Shown here one piece after another: positions 53,489-61,035 of a DNA stretch of 64,000 nucleotides. A program made the position numbers and the translations under genes. Numbering within the stretch: position 1 is the stretch's first letter; each line of letters begins with the position of its first letter. The DNA is taken from the NCBI RefSeq assembly GCF_011947195.1, contig NZ_JAATVY010000005.1, positions 226,521 through 290,520 of the forward strand. The letters are read 5' to 3'. Source of the stretch: Planosporangium thailandense (GTDB lineage: Bacteria > Actinomycetota > Actinomycetes > Mycobacteriales > Micromonosporaceae). Under the pieces are notes generated by a model, which was given only the letters and a program-made list of their open reading frames with translations, made no database searches and was not told where the DNA came from.

Positions 53489-55311
53489 TGCCACACCGTC
53501 ACGTCGTCCACGTGTCGGCCCGGCCCGAACAGCGCTTCCACCGTCCGGCGCAGCTCGGCCGCGTGTGGCTGGTCGTGGTCGGCCACGACGAGGCAGGACG
53601 CGTGCCAGTACGCGACGTCGTCGCGGGCCCGGGCCTGGTCGTCCGGCGTGATCTCGGGTACCGCCCCGCTGCGCTCCACCTCGTTGAACAGCTGCGAGGT
53701 GGGGCGGGAGTAGATGCCGATGGAGGCCTGGCCGCCCGCGGCGTACGGTGCGATGAAGAAGCCCTCCGGGATGGCGAAGGCATCGTCGGCGGCCGCCGGC
53801 CAGCGCATCTTGTCCGCATTGCCCGGGTTGGGCAGCGGCACGGGCACGAGCACGCCGCCGGGACGTACGCAGTCACGCCAATGGCCGGTGGTGACGAACC
53901 GCGGCACGGGTGCCCGGTCGGCGACCGGCAGCGGTTTGGGTGCGATCGGCAGCAGGGCAAGGGCCACGACCGCGGGTACGACCAGGCGTACCTCCCGGCG
54001 GTCGGCGCGCAGCGCGCGGTCGAGCGCGGTGGCGAGCACGATCCCGATGATCGGGATGAGGGCGAGGGCGAACCGCGTCGGCAGGGCGCCGTCGATGACC
54101 GGGAGTCCCTGAATCAGCCGGTAGGGACCGCTGTGTGTGGTCCGTACGGCGTTCACCACGAGGTGCGGCCCGAGGGCCAGCGCGGCCATCACCAGGCCCG
54201 CCGCTACACAGGCGAGCACCTCGGGTCGGCGGCGCAGCCATACGGCCGCGCCCGCGGTGACGAGCAGCAGCGGGATGCCGAAGAACGTGTTGTACTCGGC
54301 CGGCCCGCTTACCAGCCGGGCCGCGTCCGGCGACCCGAACCACGACAGGGGCGAGATCAGCCAGAAGCCGCGCAGGTCGGCGGAGAAGAAGTCGGGCGAG
54401 AAGGGGCCGTTGGGCACGTGCTGCGGCCCGGCGAACTGCACCCACAGCGGGTAGGCCAGCCCGGCGAGCCCGACGACGCCCCCGATGACCAGGCCGAGCG
54501 TGAGCGGCGGCGCCACCCGGAGGGCGTGCTTCGGGGCGATCACCGCGTACGCCAGGCAGAACAGCGCCATCGTCACGGCGGCCAGCAGCAGTACCTCCTC
54601 GCCCAGGAACAGTTGGACGCACACGATCGCGCCGAGCAGCACGCCGGCGGTCACGATCCGGCGCACCTGGCGACCTGCCGGGAGGGTGTCGGGCGTACGG
54701 GCGAGCCGCAGCACGCACCACACGATGACGGGCACCAGCCACTGCGCGGTGATGTGCAGGTGGGCGTTGGCCTGCGAGATCATGCCCGGGGCGAACGCGC
54801 AGGCCGCCGCGCCGACGGCTGCGGCGGCCCGGTGCAGTCGGAGGGTACGCGCGAGCAGCAGGTACCAGGCGATGGCGGTGGCGGCGAGGTTGCCGGCCAC
54901 CGCGACGGCGAAGCTGACCGGCGCGCCGAGCGTGGCCGTGACCGGGGCGAGGATCATCCCGAGGACGATCGACGAGGCGTTGCTGAGCAGGTTGATGCCG
55001 TCGGGGGCGTTGAGCAGGTGGGTGACCAGGTGGAGGTCGCCGGTCCAGAAACGGGGTCCCAGCGCGAGTAGCCACTCGTCCAGGGCCTGGTCGTTCGGGT
55101 TGAGGGCCAGCGCCCGGTTCGTCGGGTTTGTGAGGAGTCCGTGGTCGAGGATCACCGCGATCAGCGTCAGCGCCGCGCAGATCGCGAAGTCGACCGGCCA
55201 CCGGCGGGCCACAGTTGCCCCGGGGGCGGCACTGACCTGCGCCGATCGGGCAGAGCCGCCTGGCTGCTCGGCTCCCTCGGCGTCCTCAGTGGCCGACGAC
55301 AGAGTGGTCAC
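53473..55311 (-). CDS. Multi-span membrane protein, glycosyltransferase-like (GT-C type)
   Basis: 612 residues from GTG 55311; the frame continues to 55362, but no ribosome site decides. A 45-residue soluble start is followed by about 10-12 membrane helices and a C-terminal extracytoplasmic domain of about 140 residues (PLPVADRAPVPRFVTTGHWR...). The long first loop with NDQALDEWLLALGPRFW and HLLNAPDGINLLSNAS resembles actinobacterial mannosyl- or arabinosyltransferase-like (GT-C) proteins, but I see no clear catalytic D-x-D. Substrate unknown. It ends 20 bases from the convergent ndh and starts close to the divergent tRNA-Leu. Confidence 0.75.
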   Translation of the reverse strand: MTTLSSATEDAEGAEQPGGSARSAQVSAAPGATVARRWPVDFAICAALTLIAVILDHGLLTNPTNRALALNPNDQALDEWLLALGPRFWTGDLHLVTHLLNAPDGINLLSNASSIVLGMILAPVTATLGAPVSFAVAVAGNLAATAIAWYLLLARTLRLHRAAAAVGAAACAFAPGMISQANAHLHITAQWLVPVIVWCVLRLARTPDTLPAGRQVRRIVTAGVLLGAIVCVQLFLGEEVLLLAAVTMALFCLAYAVIAPKHALRVAPPLTLGLVIGGVVGLAGLAYPLWVQFAGPQHVPNGPFSPDFFSADLRGFWLISPLSWFGSPDAARLVSGPAEYNTFFGIPLLLVTAGAAVWLRRRPEVLACVAAGLVMAALALGPHLVVNAVRTTHSGPYRLIQGLPVIDGALPTRFALALIPIIGIVLATALDRALRADRREVRLVVPAVVALALLPIAPKPLPVADRAPVPRFVTTGHWRDCVRPGGVLVPVPLPNPGNADKMRWPAAADDAFAIPEGFFIAPYAAGGQASIGIYSRPTSQLFNEVERSGAVPEITPDDQARARDDVAYWHASCLVVADHDQPHAAELRRTVEALFGPGRHVDDVTVWHFPTG

Positions 55312-55390
55312 CCGGACGACGGTAACCCGGACCAGTAAGCCGGTGTGCACCCAGTCCCTCACCCGTTACGGTGAACGCATTCGCACACCG

Positions 55391-55474
55391 GCCCGGGTGG
55401 TGGAAAGGCAGACACGGCCGCCTTAAAAGCGGCTGCCGCGAGGCGTGCGGGTTCGACCCCCGCCCCGGGCACCA
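55391..55474 (+). tRNA. bldA: tRNA-Leu (anticodon TAA), bldA-type
   Basis: 84 bases including an encoded CCA. Acceptor GCCCGGG pairs with CCCGGGC; D-arm GTG/CAC; anticodon stem GCCGC/GCGGC around loop CTTAAAA (anticodon TAA at 55424-55426); a long class II variable arm with stem GCC/GGC; T-arm GCGGG/CCCGC around TTCGACC. It reads the UUA codon, the rarest codon in high-GC actinobacteria. In Streptomyces the same tRNA is BldA, whose supply controls development and secondary metabolism. Confidence 0.97.
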
Positions 55475-55556
55475 CTGGCTCCCAGTTCGTGAACGGCCCG
55501 TTTTGCGGGGCGGCGCTAATCTTGTGACGTCGTTATTCCTTGGTGGGAGGCCGCCA

Positions 55557-56324
55557 GTGCAAAGTTCCAATCCGGTTCTGACCCGACTCGGGGAGACCGC
55601 GTCGCGTGAGCGTGTCGGGGGCGGGTACGGCTACGGCCCGGTCTCCGAGCGCATGATGAGCCTCGACGACGTCGTCGTGCGCACCATCGGGCTGCTCGCC
55701 CTCACCGCCATCAGCGCCGCCGTGAGCTGGAATGTGCTGACCGGCGTGACCGCCGCGGTCGCGAGTTTCGGCTCGGTGCTCGCGGGTCTGGTGCTCTGCC
55801 TGGTCATCACGTTCGCCCGGGTCACCAACCCCCTCGTCATCGGCGCGTACGCGGTGGTCGAGGGCGTGTTCCTCGGCGTCGTCAGCCGGACCTTCGAGGC
55901 CCGCTTCGGCGGCATCGTCGTCCAGGCCGTCGTCGGCACGCTCGGCGTGTTCGCCGGCATGGCCATGCTCTACAAGATGCGGGTGCTGCGGGCGACGCCC
56001 CGGTTCAACCGGTTCGTGATCGGCGCCCTGATCGGCGTGGTCGTGCTGAGCCTGGTCAACTGGGTCGTGTACATGTTCGGCGGCAACCTCGGCCTGATCG
56101 ACTACAACGTCGAGGGCCCACGGCGGTTCCTGCCGATCATCTTCAGCCTCGTCTGCATCGCCGTCGGCGCGCTGACGTTCATCATCGACTTCGACCAGAT
56201 CGAGCGCGGCGTGCGGTACGGCATGCCGGAGAAGTACGCGTGGTACTGCGCGTTCGGCCTGCTCGTGGGCCTGATCTACCTGTACTGGCAGATCCTGCGG
56301 CTGCTGGGGTACATGCGCCGGTGA
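55557..56324 (+). CDS. Bax inhibitor-1/YccA family membrane protein
   Basis: 255 residues from GTG 55557 (GGGAGG, 6-base spacing). A 40-residue cytoplasmic start is followed by seven membrane helices. The BI-1 family shows as the pattern of helices with LVITFARVTNPLVIGAYAVV and the C-terminal IIDFDQIERGVRYGMPEKYA, which contains the paired acidic residues of the pH sensor in BI-1/BsYetJ-type calcium-leak proteins. A calcium or proton channel-like role is known for some members; not tested here. Overlaps the following small gene by GTGA. Confidence 0.93.
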   Translation: MQSSNPVLTRLGETASRERVGGGYGYGPVSERMMSLDDVVVRTIGLLALTAISAAVSWNVLTGVTAAVASFGSVLAGLVLCLVITFARVTNPLVIGAYAVVEGVFLGVVSRTFEARFGGIVVQAVVGTLGVFAGMAMLYKMRVLRATPRFNRFVIGALIGVVVLSLVNWVVYMFGGNLGLIDYNVEGPRRFLPIIFSLVCIAVGALTFIIDFDQIERGVRYGMPEKYAWYCAFGLLVGLIYLYWQILRLLGYMRR

Positions 56325-56641
56325 CCGCCGAGTTCGACCGCGCGGTCGGCCGGCTGATCAACCACGTGTCGCACTGGACGCCGCCCCGGTGGGCGGCGTC
56401 CGGCGCGTCCGGCGCCGGTACCCGCGAAGACCTGATGCACACGCTGATCCAGCACATCGCCGACCTCGCCGCCGACGCCGAGGGGCAGCCGCGGCGTCCG
56501 GTGCCCCGGCTCGACAACGTGCTGGCCCTGCCCGACCAGCTACGGGTGGTCGCGAACGACCTGATCGCGGCGCGCCCCGACGAGGCGACCCTGGCGCTGG
56601 CGACGCAGGAGGTCAGCGCCCTCAACACGAATCTCCCATGA
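56321..56641 (+). CDS. Small hypothetical protein coupled to the BI-1 gene
   Basis: 106 residues from GTG 56321, overlapping the BI-1 stop (GTGA), so translation is coupled. No membrane segment. Opens FDRAVGRLINHVSHWTPPRW, then a helical stretch with LMHTLIQHIADLAADAEGQP and LPDQLRVVANDLIAARPDE. I do not recognise the family. Coupling to a membrane channel gene may mean a cytoplasmic partner. Its TGA lies inside a family B palindrome (56638-56689), so the element may have replaced an earlier 3' end. Confidence 0.78.
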   Translation: MTAEFDRAVGRLINHVSHWTPPRWAASGASGAGTREDLMHTLIQHIADLAADAEGQPRRPVPRLDNVLALPDQLRVVANDLIAARPDEATLALATQEVSALNTNLP

Positions 56642-56689
56642 TCGCGGAAACTTCTCGGTGTCCCGGCACGGAGAAGTTTCCGCGATCAT
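56638..56689. repeat. Intergenic palindrome, family B copy 2, over a stop codon
   Basis: 23-base arms (56638-56660 with 56667-56689), one mismatch, loop TCCCGG as in the copy at 32565. The stop TGA of the upstream small gene is at 56639-56641, inside the left arm. It ends 11 bases before the convergent thiolase gene. Confidence 0.92.
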
Positions 56690-56700
56690 GAGGATCTGGG

Positions 56701-57948
56701 TCAGGACAGGCGCTCGATCACCATCGCCATGCCCTGGCCGCCGCCGACGCACATCGTCTCCAGGCCGATGCTCTTGTCGTGCCAGTCGAGCGCGTTGAGC
56801 AGCGTGCCGGTGATGCGGGCCCCGGTCATGCCGAACGGGTGGCCCACGGCGATCGCCCCGCCCATCACGTTCAGCTTCTCCAGCGGGATGCCCAGCTGCT
56901 GGTACGAGGGGATGACCTGGGCTGCGAACGCCTCGTTGATCTCGACCAGGTCCACGTCGCCGATGGTCATGCCGGCGCGGGCCAGGGCCTGCTTCGACGC
57001 CTCGACCGGGCCCAGGCCCATGATTTCCGGCGACAGGCCGGTCACGCCGGTGGACACGATCCGGGCCAGCGGGGTGATGCCCAGCTCGCGGGCCTTCGTG
57101 TCGGACATGATGACCACGGCCGCCGCACCGTCGTTGAGCGGGCAGCAGTTGCCGGCCGTGATCCGCCCGTCGGGACGGAACACCGGCTTGAGCCCGGCGA
57201 CCCCCTCGTACGTGACACCGGGCCGCGGGCCGTCATCGGTCGACACGACCTCGCCGGACGGCGTGGCCACCGGCGTGATCTCACGGGCCCAGAAGCCGTC
57301 CGCGATCGCCTTCTCGGCGAGGTTCTGGCTGCGGACGCCGAACTGGTCCATCTCCTCGCGGCTCACGTCGTAGACCTGAGCGAGGTTCTCGGCGGTCTGG
57401 CCCATCGCGATGTAGATGTCGGGCAGGTCGCCGGACTCCCGCGGATCGGTCCAGGTCGGCGCGCCGCCCTGGGCCCGCTTCTCCGTACGCGCCCAGGCTG
57501 ACGCGAACTTCTCGTTCTGCCAGCCGCCGCCCACGAGGGCCTGCGCCTCGGGCGGAAGCTGGTCGGAGTTGCCCCGGGCGTACCGGGAGACCATCTCCAC
57601 ACCGGCGGAGACGAACACGTCACCCTCGCCGGCCTTGATCGCGTGGAACGCCATCCGGGTGGTCTGCAGGGACGAGGCGCAGTACCGGGTCAGGGTCGCG
57701 CCGGGCAGGTGGTCGTAGCCGGCGAGCACCGCCACGACGCGTGCCATGTTGAACCCCTGCTCGCCGCCTGGCAGGCCGCAGCCCAGGTAGAGGTCGTCGA
57801 TCTCCCGCGGGTCGAGCTGGGGCACCTTGGCGAGAGCGGCGTTGACGATGGTGGCGGCGAGGTCGTCGGGACGGACCTCCCGCAGCGATCCCTTGACCGC
57901 CCGGCCGATGGGGGAGCGGGCGGTCGCGACAATGACGGCTTCGGGCAT
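56701..57948 (-). CDS. Acetyl-CoA acetyltransferase (thiolase, FadA3-like)
   Basis: 415 residues. It cleaves 3-ketoacyl-CoA, or joins two acetyl-CoA. Nucleophilic Cys is in LTRYCASSLQTTRMAFHAI (about residue 89); the C-terminal His and Cys are in NVMGGAIAVGHPFGMTGAR and LETMCVGGGQGMAMV. Length and residues are those of an active thiolase. In M. tuberculosis fadA3 (Rv1074c) lies beside a GDSL esterase (Rv1075c) and cbs (Rv1077), the same neighbours as here, which supports orthology. Three copies of a short palindromic motif lie 60-115 bases upstream. Confidence 0.95.
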   Translation of the reverse strand: MPEAVIVATARSPIGRAVKGSLREVRPDDLAATIVNAALAKVPQLDPREIDDLYLGCGLPGGEQGFNMARVVAVLAGYDHLPGATLTRYCASSLQTTRMAFHAIKAGEGDVFVSAGVEMVSRYARGNSDQLPPEAQALVGGGWQNEKFASAWARTEKRAQGGAPTWTDPRESGDLPDIYIAMGQTAENLAQVYDVSREEMDQFGVRSQNLAEKAIADGFWAREITPVATPSGEVVSTDDGPRPGVTYEGVAGLKPVFRPDGRITAGNCCPLNDGAAAVVIMSDTKARELGITPLARIVSTGVTGLSPEIMGLGPVEASKQALARAGMTIGDVDLVEINEAFAAQVIPSYQQLGIPLEKLNVMGGAIAVGHPFGMTGARITGTLLNALDWHDKSIGLETMCVGGGQGMAMVIERLS

Positions 57949-58008
57949 GCCGTCACGTTACCCGTGGACCCCTACCCGCGGGTAAGTTGAGTTGGTCACT
58001 GCCTCCGA

Positions 58009-58064
58009 GAGCGGCGCTCACTGTACGGGGAGAGCACCGCTCTCAATGTTTGCGAGCAGCGCTC
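58009..58064. promoter_or_regulatory. Three phased palindromic motifs upstream of the thiolase
   Basis: GAGCGGCGCTC (58009), GAGCACCGCTC (58032) and GAGCAGCGCTC (58054), starting 22-23 bases apart, about two helical turns. The middle one is extended to GAGAGCACCGCTCTC. Sites of this kind are bound by TetR-family fatty-acid regulators in actinobacteria; no such gene is in the window. Confidence 0.5.
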
Positions 58065-58842
58065 ACTGCGGAACGGCGGAAGCCTCGGTCACCGCGGGCA
58101 GCAGCGCGTGCGCCCATACGCGGTACCCGTCGGCCGAGGGGTGGTAGCCGTCGTGGCAGTAGGTGCCCGCGTCGGCCCGGAACACCGCGCCCGTCTTGGC
58201 GGCCAGGTCGACCGGTACGCCGTCGGCCGTGGTGGCCGCGAGGGCCTGGGCCCGGGCCACCCGCCGGGCCTGCCAGCCGACCAGCTGGCGCAACGGCGGC
58301 GGGAACGCCCGCGCCGCCCCCAGGTCGGGACAGGTGCCGACCACGACAGCCACGCCGGCGGTGCGCAGCCGGCCGATGGCCAAGGCGAGGTCGTCGGCCG
58401 CTTCGTCGGGCGGCGTGAAGTGGATCGCGTCCATGCCGCCGACGAGGATCACCGCGACATCCGGCCGGTCGCCGACGAGCGCCCGCGCCACCTGCGTACC
58501 CAGGTCGGCCGACCGCGACCCGGAGACCGCCACGCTCGACAGCTCCACCCGGCGGCCGTCCGGCGCGTCGGCGAGCAACATGGCGAGCTGGCCGCCGACG
58601 GTGTCGGTCACCCGTTCGACGCCCACCCCGAGCGCGGTCGAATCGCCCAGCAGCACCAGCCGCAGCGGGGGCGCCGCGGCGCTGCCGAACGTCGCGCGCA
58701 TGGCCAGGCGCAGGTCGGGCTGCGCGTACCGGCGGCTGCGCGCGAGCATCGCCTGCCCCGCCACGACCGCCGCGCCTCCCACGGCCCCGGCGATCGCCGT
58801 GACCATGGCCGCCTGCCCGAGTCGCCTGATGATGCCGTTCAT
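58063..58842 (-). CDS. SGNH/GDSL hydrolase, first of a tandem pair
   Basis: 259 residues from ATG 58842 (AGGCAAC upstream). An N-terminal hydrophobic segment (AAMVTAIAGAVGGAAVVAGQ) is a signal anchor. SGNH blocks: Ser in LRLVLLGDSTALGVGV, Gly in SVAVSGSRSADLG, and the Asp/His pair in YCHDGYHPSADGY. Block III reads VILVGGMDAIHF, with Met where the usual Asn stands, whereas its upstream neighbour has VGGNDVTH; the oxyanion hole may be changed. Both share the rare GTCPDLG segment. Corresponds by position to Rv1075c, an esterase of M. tuberculosis. Confidence 0.9.
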   Translation of the reverse strand: MNGIIRRLGQAAMVTAIAGAVGGAAVVAGQAMLARSRRYAQPDLRLAMRATFGSAAAPPLRLVLLGDSTALGVGVERVTDTVGGQLAMLLADAPDGRRVELSSVAVSGSRSADLGTQVARALVGDRPDVAVILVGGMDAIHFTPPDEAADDLALAIGRLRTAGVAVVVGTCPDLGAARAFPPPLRQLVGWQARRVARAQALAATTADGVPVDLAAKTGAVFRADAGTYCHDGYHPSADGYRVWAHALLPAVTEASAVPQ

Positions 58843-58862
58843 GTTGCCTGCTCGCTCACGTG

Positions 58863-59897
58863 TTACTCCAGGGGGACGCCCGCTTGTTCCTGCTGCAAGC
58901 GTACGTGCGACGGATCGGTGGGATGCTCTGTACGACGCCACACCCGCCGGCGCAGCTGCGCCCACGCCCCGGCCGGGCCACGGTCGCGGCCGGCGACCTG
59001 AGCGGCACTGACCTCGGTGCCGGCGTGGCCCACGGCCTCCAGGGCCGCGTCCGGCAGGCTGCGCACCCCTTCGCCCACGCGGTGGGGCGCGCGTGCGGTG
59101 TGGTCGTCCCCGGTCAGGGCCGCGACCACCGTGGGCAGGAGGGCCGCGACGGCCACCGCGTACCCGTCGCCGGACGGGTGGAACCGGTCCCAGCTGAACA
59201 TCCGGTCGGGTTCGGCCGCGAACGCCGGGCCCAGCAGATCCCCCAGCGAGACGGTGCGGCCGCCGGCTTCGACGACGGCCACGGTCTGGGCGGCGGCCAA
59301 CTGCCGGCTCCATCGGCGGGCCATCCAGCGCAGCGGCGGGTGGATGGGCTGGATGGTGCCCAGGTCCGGGCAGGTGCCGACGACGACCTCGACACCCGCC
59401 TCCACCAGCGCCCGGACGGCCAGGACGAGATGGTGGACGGCCTCGCCGACCGGGCGGCGGTGCGTCACGTCGTTGCCGCCGACCAGGATGACGGCCACGT
59501 CCGGCTGCTCCTCGAGAGCCTGCTCGACCTGGGGAGCCAGGGAGCGGGACTCGGCGCCGACGACGGCGAGGCAGTGCAGCGTGACCGGTCGGCGCAGCTG
59601 TTCGGCCAGCCCCGCCGCGAGCAGCCCGCCGGGCGTGTTACGGGCGGAGTCCGCGCCGTACCCGGCCGCCGTCGAGTCGCCCAGCACGGTGAGCACGATC
59701 GGAGCGCCGTCGTGCCCGGTCCCGTACCGGCCGTCGCAGCGTGGCGGCGGGGCCTCCGCGAGGGGGATCGTGCGCCGGGCGAGCATGGCCTGGCCGACGA
59801 GTAGACCGGTCAGCGCGGCGCCGACCGCCGTGAGGCTGCCGACGCCGTAGGCACCGGCAGCGGCGATCCGGCGTACGTGACCACTCGTCTGCGTCAT
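58863..59897 (-). CDS. SGNH/GDSL hydrolase, second of a tandem pair
   Basis: 344 residues from ATG 59897 (GGGGGGAGGG upstream). Hydrophobic N-terminal anchor (AAGAYGVGSLTAVGAALTGL, about 12-35). All four blocks are standard: LTVLGDSTAAGYGAD, LAVVGAESRSLA, VILVGGNDVTHR and WDRFHPSGDGYAVA. A C-terminal extension of about 85 residues (from TGDDHTARAPHRVG) is basic, Ala-rich and missing from the neighbour. It is 20 bases upstream of the other SGNH gene on the same strand, so the two form an operon born from duplication. Likely extracytoplasmic esterases or lipases. Confidence 0.9.
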   Translation of the reverse strand: MTQTSGHVRRIAAAGAYGVGSLTAVGAALTGLLVGQAMLARRTIPLAEAPPPRCDGRYGTGHDGAPIVLTVLGDSTAAGYGADSARNTPGGLLAAGLAEQLRRPVTLHCLAVVGAESRSLAPQVEQALEEQPDVAVILVGGNDVTHRRPVGEAVHHLVLAVRALVEAGVEVVVGTCPDLGTIQPIHPPLRWMARRWSRQLAAAQTVAVVEAGGRTVSLGDLLGPAFAAEPDRMFSWDRFHPSGDGYAVAVAALLPTVVAALTGDDHTARAPHRVGEGVRSLPDAALEAVGHAGTEVSAAQVAGRDRGPAGAWAQLRRRVWRRTEHPTDPSHVRLQQEQAGVPLE

Positions 59898-60041
59898 CGG
59901 CCCTCCCCCCGCTCGTGCATCAATGATCGTCCAGCTCCGCCACGGTTGCCGCATGGACGATGACTGATTTGGCGGGTAATGCCCTCAGAAGTCACGCTCC
60001 TTTCGTAACACAAGTTTCCGACAGGAACCGGTCGCCAAGGG

Positions 60042-60452
60042 TCAGCCGGAACGGTCGGGACCCGCCCGATCCGGCTGAATTCGGATGAGGACCCGCTGCT
60101 CGCGCTCCATCGCTGCCCGGTAGTCGTCCCAGTCCGGGTGCTCGCCGGCGACCCGCCGGTAGTAGTCGATGAGCGGCTCCATCGCGTCGGGCAGGTCGAC
60201 GATGGTGGCCCGCCCCTCGACCTGGATCCACCGGCCGAAGAAGGCGTCCGGGAGCACGCACACGTACGCCCGCGGGTCCCGGCGCAGGTTGCGGACCTTG
60301 TACGCGGTCTGCCGGCTGCTGATGATGATGTGTCCCTCGTCGTCGACGGCCACGGCGACCGGCGACATCTGTGGCGCACCGTCGCTGCGGTACGTGGCGA
60401 GTACGGCGTGGTGTTGCTCCGCGACGACGGCGCGGGCGGCGTCGAGATCCAT
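60042..60452 (-). CDS. PPOX-class (F420-dependent) oxidoreductase
   Basis: 136 residues from ATG 60452. Split beta-barrel flavin fold: EQHHAVLATYRSDGAPQMSP at the N-terminus, GHIIISSRQTAYKVRNLRRD and RAYVCVLPDAFFGRWIQVEG, ending in HPDWDDYRAAMEREQRVLIR. This matches Rv1155-type F420-dependent reductases of mycobacteria, used for small-molecule reduction. The choice of F420 over FMN is a family-based inference. The start is preceded by only a weak AGGTC. Divergent from the DUF1232 gene over 154 bases. Confidence 0.9.
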   Translation of the reverse strand: MDLDAARAVVAEQHHAVLATYRSDGAPQMSPVAVAVDDEGHIIISSRQTAYKVRNLRRDPRAYVCVLPDAFFGRWIQVEGRATIVDLPDAMEPLIDYYRRVAGEHPDWDDYRAAMEREQRVLIRIQPDRAGPDRSG

Positions 60453-60606
60453 GACCTGATTGTCGCCCCCGGGGCCGGCGCCGCGCCGGCCTGTCGTACG
60501 CACGCTGTCACCTGTTCGGTGGCTGACGGTGGCGGGTACCCGGCACCATGGACGTACCGGATCCATCCGGACCGGCGGATGTTCACCGACGGCGATGAGG
60601 TGCACG

Positions 60607-61026
60607 ATGGCGGGACTCCTGCGACGGCGGATGGCCTGGACCGCGCTGCTACGGGTGTTCAAGCCGGGTACGCCCGGCCTGGGCAGGCGGCTCGCCGCGA
60701 TCCCACGGATGCTCGGCGCGACGCTGCGCGGCGAGTACGACGGCAAGGGCCGCCTGACGATGATGACGATCGCCGGGCTCTACATCCTCTCGCCGATCGA
60801 TCTCGTCCCCGAAGCGATCTTCCTGGTGCTCGGCCTGGTGGACGACGCGGCCGTCGCCGCCTGGTTCGCGGGCGCGCTCCTCGACGAGACCGAGCGGTTC
60901 CTGGAGTGGGAACGGCAGCGGGCGATGGTCGTCCCGGGGCACGTGGTGTCCGACGGTCACCCGTGGCCCCCGTCCTACGGCCGCGGTCCCGGCGTCGGGC
61001 CGCATCAGGGTCGATCGCGGCGCTAG
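60607..61026 (+). CDS. DUF1232 (YkvA-like) membrane protein
   Basis: 139 residues from ATG 60607. The DUF1232 core is the segment KGRLTMMTIAGLYILSPIDL followed by VPEAIFLVLGLVDDAAVAAW, with the family's SPIDLVPE motif and two hydrophobic helices. The C-terminus is hydrophilic and Pro/Gly-rich. Function unknown. It ends 9 bases before cbs, so the two are probably cotranscribed. Confidence 0.9.
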   Translation: MAGLLRRRMAWTALLRVFKPGTPGLGRRLAAIPRMLGATLRGEYDGKGRLTMMTIAGLYILSPIDLVPEAIFLVLGLVDDAAVAAWFAGALLDETERFLEWERQRAMVVPGHVVSDGHPWPPSYGRGPGVGPHQGRSRR

Positions 61027-61035
61027 GCTGACGCC

